Shown: positions 21,102 through 32,110 of the stretch, one piece after another
Layout of the letters: every line of letters begins with the position of its first letter
Numbering within the stretch: position 1 is the stretch's first letter
DNA from: Spiroplasma eriocheiris
GTDB lineage: Bacteria; Bacillota_I; Bacilli_A; Mycoplasmatales; Mycoplasmataceae
Direction of reading: 5' to 3'
NCBI RefSeq assembly: GCF_001029265.1
Contig: NZ_CP011856.1
Coordinates: forward strand, 248,001-312,000
Length of the DNA: 64,000 nt
Notes under the pieces: model-generated
Databases searched by the model: none
Told to the model about the DNA's origin: nothing
What the model saw: the letters and a program-made list of their open reading frames with translations, nothing else
Program-made: the position numbers and the translations under genes

Positions 21102-21671
21102 ATGAAATTAATTGTTGGTTTAGGAAACCCAGGGGATGAATATAAATACACACGCCATAATATTGGTTTTTTAGCATTAGACCGTTTAGTAGAAAAATTT
21201 AACCCCGATGGTCCGAAAAAGAATTTTAATGCTTTTTATTGAGAAACAAAAATTAATGATGAAAAAGTTATTTTTATGAAACCCCAAACTTATATGAATT
21301 TAAGTGGGAGTGCCGTATTAGCTATTAAGCAATTTTATAAAATAAATTTAGAAGATATTATTATTATTCATGATGATAAGGATATTGAATTTGGGGCGTT
21401 AAAAATAAAAACGGGTGGTTCAAGTGCTGGTCAAAATGGAATTAAGGACTTAATCAATAAATTAGGGAGTGAAAATTTCAAACGGATTCGGATCGGAATT
21501 GGTCGTGACCAGCAAATTGACTTAAAAGATTGGGTTTTGGGAAAGTTTACTAAACAGCAACTAGCAACTATTAATGATGATATTTTGGTGCGAATTGAAG
21601 AAATCTTCATTCATTATTTATTAAAACAAGAAAGTTTTAATAAGATAATGAGTTTATATAATGCAAAATAA
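21102..21671 (+). CDS. pth: Peptidyl-tRNA hydrolase
   Basis: The 189-residue enzyme frees tRNA from stalled peptidyl-tRNA. The N-terminus has GLGNPGDEY and the catalytic His in YTRHNIGF (residue 19). [13 protein letters not shown] and [12 protein letters not shown], with the Asp that supports catalysis, follow. The start is one base after the purB stop, with a Shine-Dalgarno AGAAGGAG within purB. rsmI follows immediately. Confidence 0.95.
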
Positions 21672-21673
21672 TA

Positions 21674-22546
21674 ATGAAACAATATAGTTTTAAAAGTAAT
21701 AATCCCAAACTTTATTTAATTGCCACTCCAATTGGAAATTTACAAGAATTTAGTCCCCGCGCCATAGCAATCCTTCAAAACGAAGTCGGGAAAATTTATT
21801 GTGAGGATACCCGTAATACCATTAAACTGCTTAACCATTTTAATATTAAAAAGAAACTAATATCCTTAAATAAGGATAATGAAAAAACCAGATATCAAGA
21901 GTTACTTCATAGTATTGATCAGCGAGAATCAATTGCTTTAGTTAGTGACGCAGGATATCCATTGATTAGTGATCCAGGGTATTATTTTGTTAACCATTTA
22001 ATGTACGAGCTAAACTATGATATTGTTCCAGTTAATGGATCAAGTGCTTTTTTAAGTGCGTTAATTAGTTCCGGTCTTGATCCTCGTCATTTTTTATTTT
22101 ATGGTTTTTTAAGTCACCAGAAAAATAAAAAACAGGGAGAACTAGAAAGTTTACAACAGGTGCCATACCCAATTATTTTTTATGAATCACCTCACCGGTT
22201 AATTGAAACATTACAATTATTACTAACAATATTTAATGATCGGCAAGTTTGTGTGGCCAAAGAAATAACAAAAATTCATGAACAGTTTTATCGTGGCAAA
22301 ATTAGTGATATTATAGAAGAAATTATGAAAGATGATAATTATCAATTTGGCGAATATACGATTGTAATTGCGGGGAATATTGAAAATTTAGCTGAGGTTT
22401 CACTTAGTGATGACCAATTAATTTCTGAAGTTAGTACTTTAATTAAAGAACAAAATTATAAAGCAAAGCAGGCAATTGATATTGTGGCAAATAAATACCA
22501 CATTAGTAAAAATATTTTATATAATAAATATCATAAGAAAGACTAG
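21674..22546 (+). CDS. rsmI: 16S rRNA (cytidine1402-2'-O)-methyltransferase
   Basis: The 290-residue tetrapyrrole-methylase-fold enzyme methylates the ribose of C1402 in 16S rRNA. Signatures are LYLIATPIGNLQEFSPRAI, CEDTRNTIKLLNHF, LVSDAGYPLISDPGY, VPVNGSSAFLSALISSG and FYESPHR. Start ATG 21674 is two bases after pth, so the four genes purA-purB-pth-rsmI appear to be one operon. Confidence 0.95.
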   Translation: MKQYSFKSNNPKLYLIATPIGNLQEFSPRAIAILQNEVGKIYCEDTRNTIKLLNHFNIKKKLISLNKDNEKTRYQELLHSIDQRESIALVSDAGYPLISDPGYYFVNHLMYELNYDIVPVNGSSAFLSALISSGLDPRHFLFYGFLSHQKNKKQGELESLQQVPYPIIFYESPHRLIETLQLLLTIFNDRQVCVAKEITKIHEQFYRGKISDIIEEIMKDDNYQFGEYTIVIAGNIENLAEVSLSDDQLISEVSTLIKEQNYKAKQAIDIVANKYHISKNILYNKYHKKD

Positions 22547-22568
22547 CAGATTATTAAAGGGGTAGATT

Positions 22569-23330
22569 ATGAAAAGACAAAATATTAAGATTGCAAAATT
22601 AATATTTTATCTAGCAATTATTGGGCTAGTTTTATTTTCATTATCCTTATCTTTTTGGTACACGTTACTCCATTATAAATTAAATTGAATTAACTTTGCT
22701 TTTTACACTTTTTCATGATGAAGTGTTCAAACTAGTTTAATTTTATTACTGTTTGCGCTAGGTGGGGTAATTAATATTTTTTGGCCAAAATATTTACAAT
22801 TTATTAATAATGATAATTTTAAATTATTCTTAGTTTTTATCTCCGTGGTAACTTCAATCTTTTTTACCATTGGGATCTTTGTCAGTTTAGCAACTAATAC
22901 TAAATTTACTCCTAATAATGATGGACAAGCAATTTACTGAATATCAACCGCCATTGGCCATTGAATTTTACCCATCGCTATTATTGTTTATTTTTTTGTT
23001 ACTTCAGAAGTTAAGGAAATTAATCTTAAAAGATTTTATTTAAAAGACTTGCACAAGTTCTATTATTTCCCAATTGTTTATACAATTTATATTGGAGTTC
23101 GGGAAGTTGTTTTATTAGTCCTGCCAGTTGATGAAAAATTATTTAATTATGCCAGCGGGGTAGGCAATTATTATGCCCCATATTTTTTCCAAGATTTTCG
23201 TCAGACTGCTTATTATATTTTATATTTAATTGTGTTGGTAATTCTTATTTTCTTGATTTTAACAATTTTAATTTTAATTAATAATATTCGTTATTATAGA
23301 AGAAAAAACCAGTTGTTAAAAGAAGAATAA
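22569..23330 (+). CDS. Polytopic membrane protein, unknown (possibly DUF1600-like)
   Basis: The 253-residue protein has about six hydrophobic segments separated by short loops, with charged residues at the C-terminus (RYYRRKNQLLKEE). The pattern of Trp and aromatic residues (many encoded by UGA) recalls the mollicute DUF1600 or FAR-17a/Pr6Pr-like membrane families, but I cannot confirm membership. The start follows AAAGGGGTAG. It is 22 bases after rsmI and may be the tail of that operon. Function is unknown. Confidence 0.65.
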
Positions 23331-23365
23331 TTTTACTTTTTCTTAATATTTATGTAATTAAAGAG

Positions 23366-23462
23366 TATAATAAATAAGTGTAGGCGAAATATTAAAACTG
23401 AATATAATTAGAGTATTTAAAATACCAAAATTTATTCGCGAGGATAATTTTGGTATTTTTAA
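23366..23462 (+). ncRNA. Candidate small RNA 1 or leader with strong terminator
   Basis: A perfect -10 (TATAAT 23366-23371; weak -35 TTAATA 17 bases upstream) is followed within about 50 bases by a 14-bp stem (23419-23432 with 23446-23459) ending in a T run. There is no open frame of note between them. A transcript of about 80 bases from near 23378 is predicted. It could instead be a terminator for the upstream gene or an attenuator for the gene at 23586. The rest of this 255-base gap is AT-rich without other visible features. Confidence 0.4.
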
Positions 23463-23585
23463 TTAAAACAGCGAATAATAATTAATATTTAGAAATGAAA
23501 AACTAATTAGGTTAATTAATATCATATTTTAGTTTTTTAGGATAAAATAATAGTGTTAATATACTAAAAAGAAGGGAAAACCAAT

Positions 23586-24458
23586 ATGTCAGAAAATAAT
23601 TTTTGAAGTAATGTCGAAACTGGAATGAATAACTATTTAACAAAATATTTAAGTTTGTTTAAAGAAAGTTACCAAAAACCAGAAGTATATAAAGATGAAA
23701 AAGTGGATGCTTTTTTAAAAGGTTTAGAAGGTAAGGAAGGGTTTGAACAAGTTTTTAATTATGTACGGGTAGAAATTAAGCCCTTATTTGACCAAATCCG
23801 TACAAGCTATTTAACGGATAAAAAACCAGAAGAAATTGAACAAAATAAAATTAATACTTTAATTGAAGTAAGTAAACTATTCAATGCTATTATTCCGTTG
23901 CCACGATTTTTAAATGATTTTATGGTTAGTGCTAAGGAATCATCTCCGGTTGATTTAAATAAATTATTTGTTAATATGATGAAATTAGAAGTTAATGAAT
24001 TAACAAAAATTTATGATGAAGAAATTAAAGGAATGGACCCGGTAATTGATAATTGTGTTGCTGATTTAAATAAATCAGAGGATGCTTTAGAAATTTGAAA
24101 TTTCATTAATCAATTTGGGTTATTCTTACAACGTGATATGGCCCTAACTGAATATAACCAAAGTGAAGAAGACAAAAAATTTGATGAACAACTTAAAAAT
24201 ATTGATAAAATTGAACAAGACTTTAAAGATGGAAAAATTCAATTACCAGAATTTAATAAAGAACGCTTAGTAGAAGAAGTCAATAAATATCATAGTTTTG
24301 TAACGGAAATGACTCCGGAAACTCGCAAAGAAGTAGCTGACAAGGCAATTAATTACCGTAATAAAGTTTTACCACTAGTTCAAATTGTTCAATGCTTGCA
24401 TGATTTATTAATTAATATTTTAACAGCAACCAATATTATCAATACCGATAAACAATAA
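23586..24458 (+). CDS. Hypothetical protein, soluble, helix-rich
   Basis: The 290-residue product has no signal peptide or membrane segment. It is rich in Glu, Lys, Asp and Asn with long predicted helices, beginning MSENNFWSNVETGM. Start ATG 23586 follows AAGAAGGGAAAACC. I recognise no domain or conserved motif. It is flanked by two small candidate RNAs with their own terminators, so it is probably a single-gene unit. UGA-Trp codons occur early (codon 7) and in the middle. Confidence 0.7.
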
Positions 24459-24488
24459 CTAAAATTTTAAAATAATAACTTTGTTATC

Positions 24489-24516
24489 TTGAAATATTTT
24501 AAATTCAAGATATAAT
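24489..24516 (+). promoter_or_regulatory. Sigma-A promoter of candidate small RNA 2
   Basis: TTGAAA (24489-24494) and TATAAT (24511-24516) are spaced by 16 bases, one of the best promoters in the window. It lies just after the hypothetical gene ending at 24458. Confidence 0.65.
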
Positions 24517-24522
24517 AGAAGT

Positions 24523-24577
24523 ATGGAGTTAGATATAAATCTACTCTTGGCAAAAACGGGTATGCCCGTTTTTTTAT
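24523..24577 (+). ncRNA. Candidate small RNA 2
   Basis: The strong promoter upstream and a compact terminator (AACGGG loop CCCGTT, 24555-24570, followed by T7) bound a transcript of about 55 bases. Before the terminator, GAGTTAGAT and ATCTACTC can form a second hairpin with one bulged base. No reading frame fits. It does not look like SRP RNA, tmRNA or RNase P RNA. Function is unknown. Confidence 0.5.
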
Positions 24578-24583
24578 TTATCA

Positions 24584-24624
24584 GCAATCAACGCTAATCC
24601 TGATTGCATTTTTTTTTTTTTTTT
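24584..24624 (+). terminator. Second terminator with a T16 tail
   Basis: GCAATCA (24584-24590) pairs with TGATTGC (24601-24607), followed by A and sixteen T (24609-24624). It lies just after candidate small RNA 2 and before the secreted-protein cluster. The T16 run is unusually long. Confidence 0.6.
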
Positions 24625-24679
24625 GTTATTATAAAAGTCATATAAAATAAATTGATGTTATGGGGAGTGTTTAATAATT

Positions 24680-25831
24680 GTGAAAAAATTAATGGCCGTC
24701 TTTTTGTTATTTTTTCCTGTCAGTGTAACTGTTACCAATGCGGTAATTGCTGTTAGTTGAAAAGATACCAATGATATTAAATATTTAATTACAAAAGAAA
24801 CTTTAACTCGTAATTATTTGTGATCATTAACAAGTTTACGGGGTTATGATGATGGATTAATGCCTTCTATTAGAACAAATGTGCTATTAGCACTTAGCCA
24901 AAATGCCCCATGAATTGATATCAATACTTTAGATATTCAAGTCTATTATGGTAATATTAATGATAATAATTTTTATAAAGCAACTCCAATTGATTTTTCC
25001 GATTTTAAAAATGATGGCTTAATTTTATATTTTACCGTGGGAATTTTTACGAAAGCGGGTAAAAAATATCAGGGTCATCAATTTATTAATTTTGATTTTC
25101 GACCAACCTGAACTTTTCCAGCAAAAGACAAAGTTAGTTTAAATAATAATGGTACGCCCATTAATAGTATTGATAGTTTAGTTAAAGCGTGAAATAGTCT
25201 TTTACAAAACCAAATTATTATTAATAATTTTAATCAACAATTTCAAACGATGGGAGTCGACATTTCGCTCGGGATGGGGTTACAACCTGGTCAAATGCTA
25301 ATTAGTGGTGATACAAAAAATTATTTAAAATTAAGTGGCGAAGAAATTAAAGAAGATAATGGCCATATTACAATAACTGATAATTTATTTAGTTATCTCC
25401 CGGATAAACTTCGCGCAGCTTTATTTAAAATCCCAACAAATAATTTTCTACTACCCGTTGGTCAAGAAATTAATGTTAAAAGTAAGGATATTAAAGATCA
25501 CGGTTATGATTATAGTTATTTAGATTACGAGGTTACCCTAGACTCAACTTTACAAGACTTATTAGTTCCAATGCGCAATTATTTAGTAACAATTATTAAT
25601 AATATTTATCGCAAGGAAATTGACCCTAATACTTTTAGTGTGCAATTTAAAAAGAATAGTTATGCAGACCCCACATTATTAGATTTAACAACTCCAATTA
25701 GAGATTTATGAACTTTCACTAGTCCCGAGGGGGATAAAAAACACTGGGTATGAATGGAAATGTTTAATGCAACTGATACCTTGTTAAATATTTCATCAAC
25801 CCCAGGGTTTCACTTAGCATTTAAGATTTAA
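24680..25831 (+). CDS. Secreted protein, paralogue of the lipoprotein at 28033
   Basis: The 383-residue product has an N-terminal signal-like segment (residues 2-25) but no Cys at its end, so it should be secreted or membrane-anchored rather than lipidated. Start GTG 24680 follows GGGGAG at slightly long spacing; ATG 24692 is a less likely alternative. The N-terminal and C-terminal parts resemble the lipoprotein at 28033: compare IRTNVLLALSQ with LRDHVLAIISQ, and LTTPIRDLW...FHLAFKI with LTTPLVNLW...THITFKI. The two flank a GH123-like lipoprotein in an apparent operon. I recognise no named domain. Confidence 0.7.
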
Positions 25832-25845
25832 GGGAGGGAGCAAAT

Positions 25846-28023
25846 ATGGCATTATCATTGCGTAATTTAACAACAACTTTTTTACTAACTACTTTGGTTG
25901 GTTCTTTAACTACTTTAACGGTTGCTTGTGCCCGAACATTTACGAACGCTAGTGGTGGAAACCATAGTTATGAGAACCAATATAATTTTCAGTATGGTTG
26001 TGAAGATCGCGGACCGGTTCAAGATGATAATGTGTATTTTCACACTTTTTTTGGGGATGCTAAATTTACTTATTCAGTTTATTTAGCTGAATCACAACCG
26101 GAATTTTATGGAATTCGTGATAATTTATTTAACTGTCAAAATGATAATCCAACTTTAACAACTTGAAAAAATGAATATACTAATTTACAGTTAATCATTT
26201 TAAATAAACTTAGTTTGGATAAATTTAATGATTTATCAGTAAGAGTAATTGACAACGATGATCCTAATATTGAGGTTCAAGCAAATTTTTTAACATTTAT
26301 TAAAGCGCATAATAATGCTGCTGGCCGTGACAAGGATATTTACCAAGGGACCCAATATATGCCTGATGCCATTGGTCCAAGTAAGTTGTCTACTTTAAGT
26401 TTTGATGTGCAGCCCATTTGAGTTAGTATTTATACAAAGAATAATGCTCGTAGTGGTTTTCATAATTTAAAATTAGAATTAAAATTCAATGTTAATGGGC
26501 AAAATATTACTTTAACCCGTCCTTTCCAATTGAATGTTAAAAATTATCAGTTAGTAATGGATGATTCTCAACAAGAGCCAAGTGAACGGTTTGGTTTTAG
26601 CGCAACTTCTTACCCCTCAAATGCAATGAATTATGTTGAAAAAACAACTAATAATAATTTAACGACAAATAGTTTGAGTTTGACAGCTGATCAAATTGGC
26701 CCCCGGCCTATGAACATTCCCTATTATTTAACTGATACTTACCAACCATATTTAATTGAACATTTAAAAACCTTAAAAAGAACCAATAACTTTTATTTAT
26801 ATGGAACTGGTTTTAGTCACCAGTTAATTCAATGAACAGGAAAATTATCAAAAAGCGGTTGAAGTGACCAGCAATATGAAGATTATATTAAAAATAACAA
26901 TTTTAGTGATGTTATTAAAGATAAGGACTGGACATGAACATTTGATTTCACAGGGTTAGATGCCTATTTAAAACTAGCAGCTAAATTAGGATATCGACAA
27001 TTTCTTTTTACAACAATGGATACTGGAAATTTTAGTTTTTGGTATTTAAAAGGAGCAAGTGCTACGCAAGGACCCCAACGTGATTTTAAAGTTTCGCTAG
27101 TTAATGCGGGTAATGGGATGCTGGGGAGTGATTTTAATAATTATCTGGAATTTTTACATAGTAAACTAATTAAATCCTTATCGGAATATTGGCACCAAGC
27201 TTCCCAAAAACCAGAATACAAAACTCCTGATGGTAAAACAATAACTCTTTATGATTCATTTGATGAGTTGGCCGATAAGACAAATGAACTAACAATGAAA
27301 AATGTTAATGACAATGATCAGTATCGTCTAATTAAGTCAAATGTTTTTGCCGGATGAAGATTTAAATATGATCCGTTTAACGAAAAAGAAATTCAGGAAA
27401 TCTTTTTGAACAAGTACAACCAAATGATTTTACAACAGCGAGAAATTGTTCAAAAATTTAATAATTTAAATATTTATAAATTACGAAGTAATATATTACG
27501 TCGCAAATCATTAGGAAATTCAACAATGATTTATAGTTCATGAAATAATTTCCCGGCTTCATATTTACAGTCTGATAATAGTGAACAAGTCTGGGGCCCA
27601 TTGCTGGCTTATAAAGTAGGGGCAAATGGTTATGTTCGTTGGGCATATGATTTTTATCGTGATGATTATTATAAATTAGGAGAAGTTAGCTCTGAGTTTG
27701 AAGCTGGGGATAATTTCTTAGTTTATCCTGGTGATATTAAAGGCCCTCGTTTAAGTGTACGTTTTTTAAACTATTTAGCGGGAGTTCAAGAAGTGCATAA
27801 GATGATGCAGTTAATTGAGCTTTATCCGAACAAGCGTTACGACATTAATCGGGCATTAAATGCAATTGGCTTTGCCGGAACCACAACTCGGGATAATAAA
27901 TATAAATGATACCCCCAAGATTTCACAATTAGTGATGTTAAATTCTTACAACCAGGTTTACACTATCAAAAAACAGTTGGCGAACAAGTTTATGAGTTAT
28001 TTATGTATATTGATACATTTTAA
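25846..28023 (+). CDS. Surface lipoprotein with GH123/DUF4091-like glycosidase region
   Basis: The 725-residue product begins with a signal peptide and lipobox LTVAC (Cys about residue 28), so it should sit on the outer membrane face. The C-terminal part (about residues 590-680) has the DUF4091 pattern: GYVRWAYDFYRDD, GDNFLVYPGDIKGPRLSVR, then a helix where DUF4091 proteins have GIEDYEYL. Upstream, LGYRQFLFTTMD and SEYWHQA...LYDSFDELAD resemble the GH123 barrel, in which an Asp-Glu pair is catalytic (beta-N-acetylgalactosaminidase); here the candidates are Asp473-Glu474. Substrate and activity are inferred. The gene follows its neighbour by 14 bases and starts after GGGAGGGAG. No frame disruption. 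Confidence 0.72.
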
Positions 28024-28032
28024 GGAGGAACC

Positions 28033-29211
28033 ATGAAAAGATTACTTTTAAGTTTAATGTCTTTAAATTTTACATTAACTGCTAGTTTATCAATAATTAG
28101 TTGTCAACAAACAACTGTAAAAGCTGATATTTTTGACTTGGCCACGATTAATCCAGAAATTTTAACAAAGCATCATTGAACAATTGACCAGTTATTAGGA
28201 GCGAACAATGGAAAGTTTGGTAGTTTACGTGACCATGTGCTAGCGATTATTAGCCAAGAACTACCACAGTTAGACTTATTAAAAATTAAGGCTGATATTT
28301 ATTATAGTAATCAAACATCAGTTAATCCCCAATTATTAGTTAACTTTAATGATATCAATAACTTAGCACCAATATTTAATTTTACGGTACATTTAACCCC
28401 ATCGGAATATGGACATTATCAAAATGAAAAATGAATTCATTTTGAAAAAAACATTGATTTTTCAAACTTAGATGTTTTCAAAAATGCAACTTATGTTTAT
28501 AATGATCATCCTTTAAAGTTTAATGCCACAGAATTATTAACAACTTTTATTAATAACTATAATAGCATTATTACAAGCGAAGCAGCAAATTCGGAAATTA
28601 AAACATATTTGGAAAACCAAAATTTAATTAATAATAATTTGGAATTACCAAGGAATTTATTTAAAATTAATTATCAAAACTACCAAGAAAATTTAAGTGA
28701 TTATCTTACTTTTAAACAAGATAATGCGAATTTAGTTTTTAATCCTGCTGATAAAGTGTTAGTTCAACAAGAATTAGCGGCAAAAGGATTACAATTCCAT
28801 ACTACTAGCTTTTTAACAGGTTGAAAAGTAACAACTGATGGTAGTGATTTTAATACAAATGATTGACGCTATATTGACTGAAAACCGTTACCAAAAACTT
28901 ATGATAAAAGTACGTTAGTTCAAGATGTAATTGAAGATACAAGAACTTATTTAACTGCACATATTGCATATGTACACAATTCTCATTTCTTAACTAACCA
29001 AGATATTGAAATTGTTATTAAAAAAAGTTACCAACCAAATGCTGATGATGCATGACCATTAACAACCCCATTAGTTAATTTGTGAAAAACCGCCGACCAT
29101 GGGAATTTAAATTATGCTTATGTTTGAATTAGCAAAAGTAATAATAGTTTATTAACAGTGGACAACAGTAAAAGTGTAGCTGGAACCCATATTACTTTTA
29201 AAATAAGTTAG
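28033..29211 (+). CDS. Lipoprotein, paralogue of the secreted protein at 24680
   Basis: The 392-residue product has a signal peptide with lipobox SIISC (Cys about residue 24). Parts of its mature region align by eye with the 24680 product, mainly the first 60 mature residues and the C-terminal 60. It follows the GH123-like lipoprotein by nine bases, with a TAAGGAGG ribosome site overlapping the previous stop. I recognise no enzymatic motif; a binding or accessory role on the cell surface is possible. Confidence 0.72.
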
Positions 29212-29228
29212 AAAAGAGGAAAAACCAA

Positions 29229-30503
29229 ATGGTGAGAGAATTAGAAGTATTTAAATATTTTATTGGTACAAACCTTTGTTTGATATTTTTTAGCACTGCA
29301 GTGGTGGCAATGTTTTATTGAAAAAATTTTCAAATTAGTAGAAAAGCACCCACTATTTTAAAAAGTAAGTTTTATTATGTGATTTATTTTTCATTGCCAA
29401 TAATAATCATCTTGCCAATAGTCGAAATTATCTTATTATTTACAACTTCTAATTTCTATTTTATTAGTAACCCACCATTAACTTGATCATACTCATCGCG
29501 CTTTATTTGTCATTTATTATTGACAATTATTAGTGGTTTATTATTCTGTGGTTTTTGTGGTATTTGATATTTTAACCGCTGAAAATTAATGTTATATTTT
29601 ACTAATGATACCTTGGGGAATTTTTTTGATCAAATTGATCGGGTTAGTTTAAATGCTAATGTAATAAAATATCATGAGGAATTGATTTTTAAATTTAATA
29701 ACCAGTTTATTCAATATCACCAAAATAATCCTTTTTCAAGTTCTTTGCTAAAAATTTTAAATTTAACTATTACTCTTGAGCAAGATCCTATTGTTTTACA
29801 TAAAGTTAATTTTTTAAGAATTAACAAATACTCATTTGCAAAAATTAATTCTCAAAAAAATGATGTTAATTTTATTACGAAAGTTTATGCCGCTTTAATG
29901 TGAAAGCAACTAATAAATTGAATCATCTTATTTTTTAGTTTTATTAATCTGCTGCTAATAATTTTTATTTTTGTAGCTGGAATTGTACAGTGGTCGCCCA
30001 AATTATGAGACTTTTATCATTATTCTCAGCAAAAGTATGTTTTAGTTAGAAATAATATTATTTATATTTTTGCTGTAATTATTGTTAGTTTTAATTTTTT
30101 AGTTTTAACCGGATTAGGAATTAAACTATTTATTAATATTTATAGTCAGAATTGAAAAAATTTGCTTTTTAATATTACTAAAATAATTTATAGTGTCATT
30201 ATTATTAGTTTAAGTCTTTATTTTTTAACAAGTTTAATTAATTTTGTTGATTATTTTAATGCTAAAATAAGTAATTCTAATGTGGTTGCTCCAATTAATG
30301 TAAATGATTTGTTAATTTGATTAAACCAAGATTATATCAAAGGTATGGGGATTATCATTTTATTGCAAATTATTTTCACAAGTTATATTATTGGAAATTT
30401 AACATATGAATTAATAATTAATTTTCAGGCCCAACAAATTGCAAAGAAATTACTGATTAATCATCACTATTGAGGATTTTTGTCTAAAGTTAAGAAGAGT
30501 TAA
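29229..30503 (+). CDS. Polytopic membrane protein of unknown function
   Basis: The 424-residue product has about seven or eight hydrophobic segments: three in the first 120 residues, a hydrophilic stretch of about 100 residues (roughly 120-220), then four or five more. It ends with a short basic tail. Start ATG 29229 follows AAGAGGAAAAACC after the upstream lipoprotein. It is the last gene of the surface-protein operon. No transporter or enzyme motif was recognised; a role in export or anchoring of the preceding proteins is only a guess. Confidence 0.68.
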
Positions 30504-30623
30504 TTATTAACAATTAGGCTTGTCCAAAAAAAATGGGGATCAAAGCAAATAAAATTTAAATTTTTATGATAAAATATATATGTAGTATATGGTCAAAATA
30601 GTATAAAAGTTAGGGTGAAAAAA

Positions 30624-32027
30624 ATGAATCCAATGGGCATGAATAACAATCTTTTTTATTGTTCCCCAAATTGTCAGGGGCATTTTAACGTGGGTGCAAA
30701 TTATGAGTATTATCATCAATATCCAGTGCCAGGACATTATCAATATCCACAGTACTTGCAACCACAACCTTATTCGCCATTAGTACCATTTCAACAATCA
30801 ACAATAATACCGCCATTTTGAGGTTCAATAGCGTTAAATAATTTTACTGGTTATCAACCAAACCAGTATCAACAATTTGCTCAGTATCCTAATATGTTAC
30901 CACCACATAATATTAGTGTAAATAATGAAAGAATGTATGCACCGGTTCCAGAACCTTATCAACCAAAGATGAAATCTTATAATGCAAAAGATGAATATGA
31001 CTGGGCAGTTCATATTTCAGAAATTTTAGATGAGTTTGTTAATCGAAATCGTCCTAAAAATAGATTTAATACGGAACATGACTCGTATGATAAATTAATA
31101 ACAACTTTAAACAATTCAATTAACAACCTAAATAATGCGGTGAAACATAATGAAGAATTAATTAAAGCAGCTAATTTATCAGAACCATTGCCTTCAATTA
31201 ATAGTTTACCAACAGATGATGTTATGAAGGAGCAAGCTTTAGCAGCTGAAGTTTCATCGGTACCAACAACAAGTGAAAACTTAACTGATGCAGTCATTCC
31301 TTTAGTAACACCAAAAATAATGGAAACTCCGTTGGAAAATGAGGATGATCATTTATTTTTTGACCCTAGTGTTATTGATGATCTTGATGACCACGAGTTT
31401 GCAAATATACCAGATGATGAATTAAAAGAAGACATCCAAGAATTTACTAAAATTGAAGAAATGCCTGAAGTAGAGATTTTAGATAATAAGCATAGTTATC
31501 AACAAAGTTATAATGATGAAGATTACTACCAAGAAAATACAAATTTAAATGATGACTTAGTAGGAATCTTAGAATCGGCTCACACAGAAGAGAGTGTTGA
31601 AAATACTATTCCTCTTGCCACAACTTATAAGAATATTAGTTTAAAAACGCCAACGGGAAAAGTTAGTGCCCAAGAAGTTTATGAATATATGTTTGATGAA
31701 TATGGACATAATAAAGTTGGTCAATTTGATGTAATGGAGAAATTTGGACTAACTGATAAACAATATATAAAATTATTAAATAATTTTTATGATATTGATG
31801 GACCGACACAAAAAATCAAACAACCAAAATTAAACCAACCACGAAAAATTAACAAAAAAGCATTGCTAATATCCTTAGCAGTGATCTTAACACTTGTTGT
31901 TTTAGTTGCAATTTTAATTGTTCTATATTTTGAAGTACCAGTGGTGCATGATAAATTGCAAATTGCAATTGATAAAATTAATAGTGGATGAAATCAAATG
32001 ATTATGTCAATTAAAAACAAACTATAA
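30624..32027 (+). CDS. Low-complexity N-terminal, C-terminally membrane-anchored protein
   Basis: The 467-residue protein has a Tyr/Pro/Gln/Asn-rich N-terminal 110 residues with two Cys (FYCSPNCQGHF). A coiled-coil-like stretch follows near residues 150-180, then an acidic middle, then a folded-looking stretch (VSAQEVYEYMFDEYGHNKVGQFDVMEKFGLTD). A single transmembrane helix near residues 414-438 precedes a short tail. No signal peptide is present, so most of it should face the cytoplasm. The start ATG 30624 is chosen over GTG 30615 because AGGGTG then serves as ribosome site. The composition of its N-terminus resembles the protein at 47206. Function unknown; a scaffold or cytoskeletal role is speculative. 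Confidence 0.7.
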
Positions 32028-32052
32028 ATAAATATTTATAGTTTGTTTTTTT
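32016..32052 (+). terminator. Terminator after the low-complexity membrane protein
   Basis: AACAAACTATAAATA pairs with TATTTATAGTTTGTT (about 15 bp) followed by a T run. The gene's stop codon lies within the first arm. Confidence 0.75.
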
Positions 32053-32110
32053 AAAATCTATGTATAATAGAGTATGTAGATTATTTTGAGTTTTAAAGGA
32101 GTGTATAAAA

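Noticed and set aside
30512-30540. Remnant of an insertion sequence or inverted repeat
   Set aside because: No matching second end, no transposase fragment and no target duplication were found.
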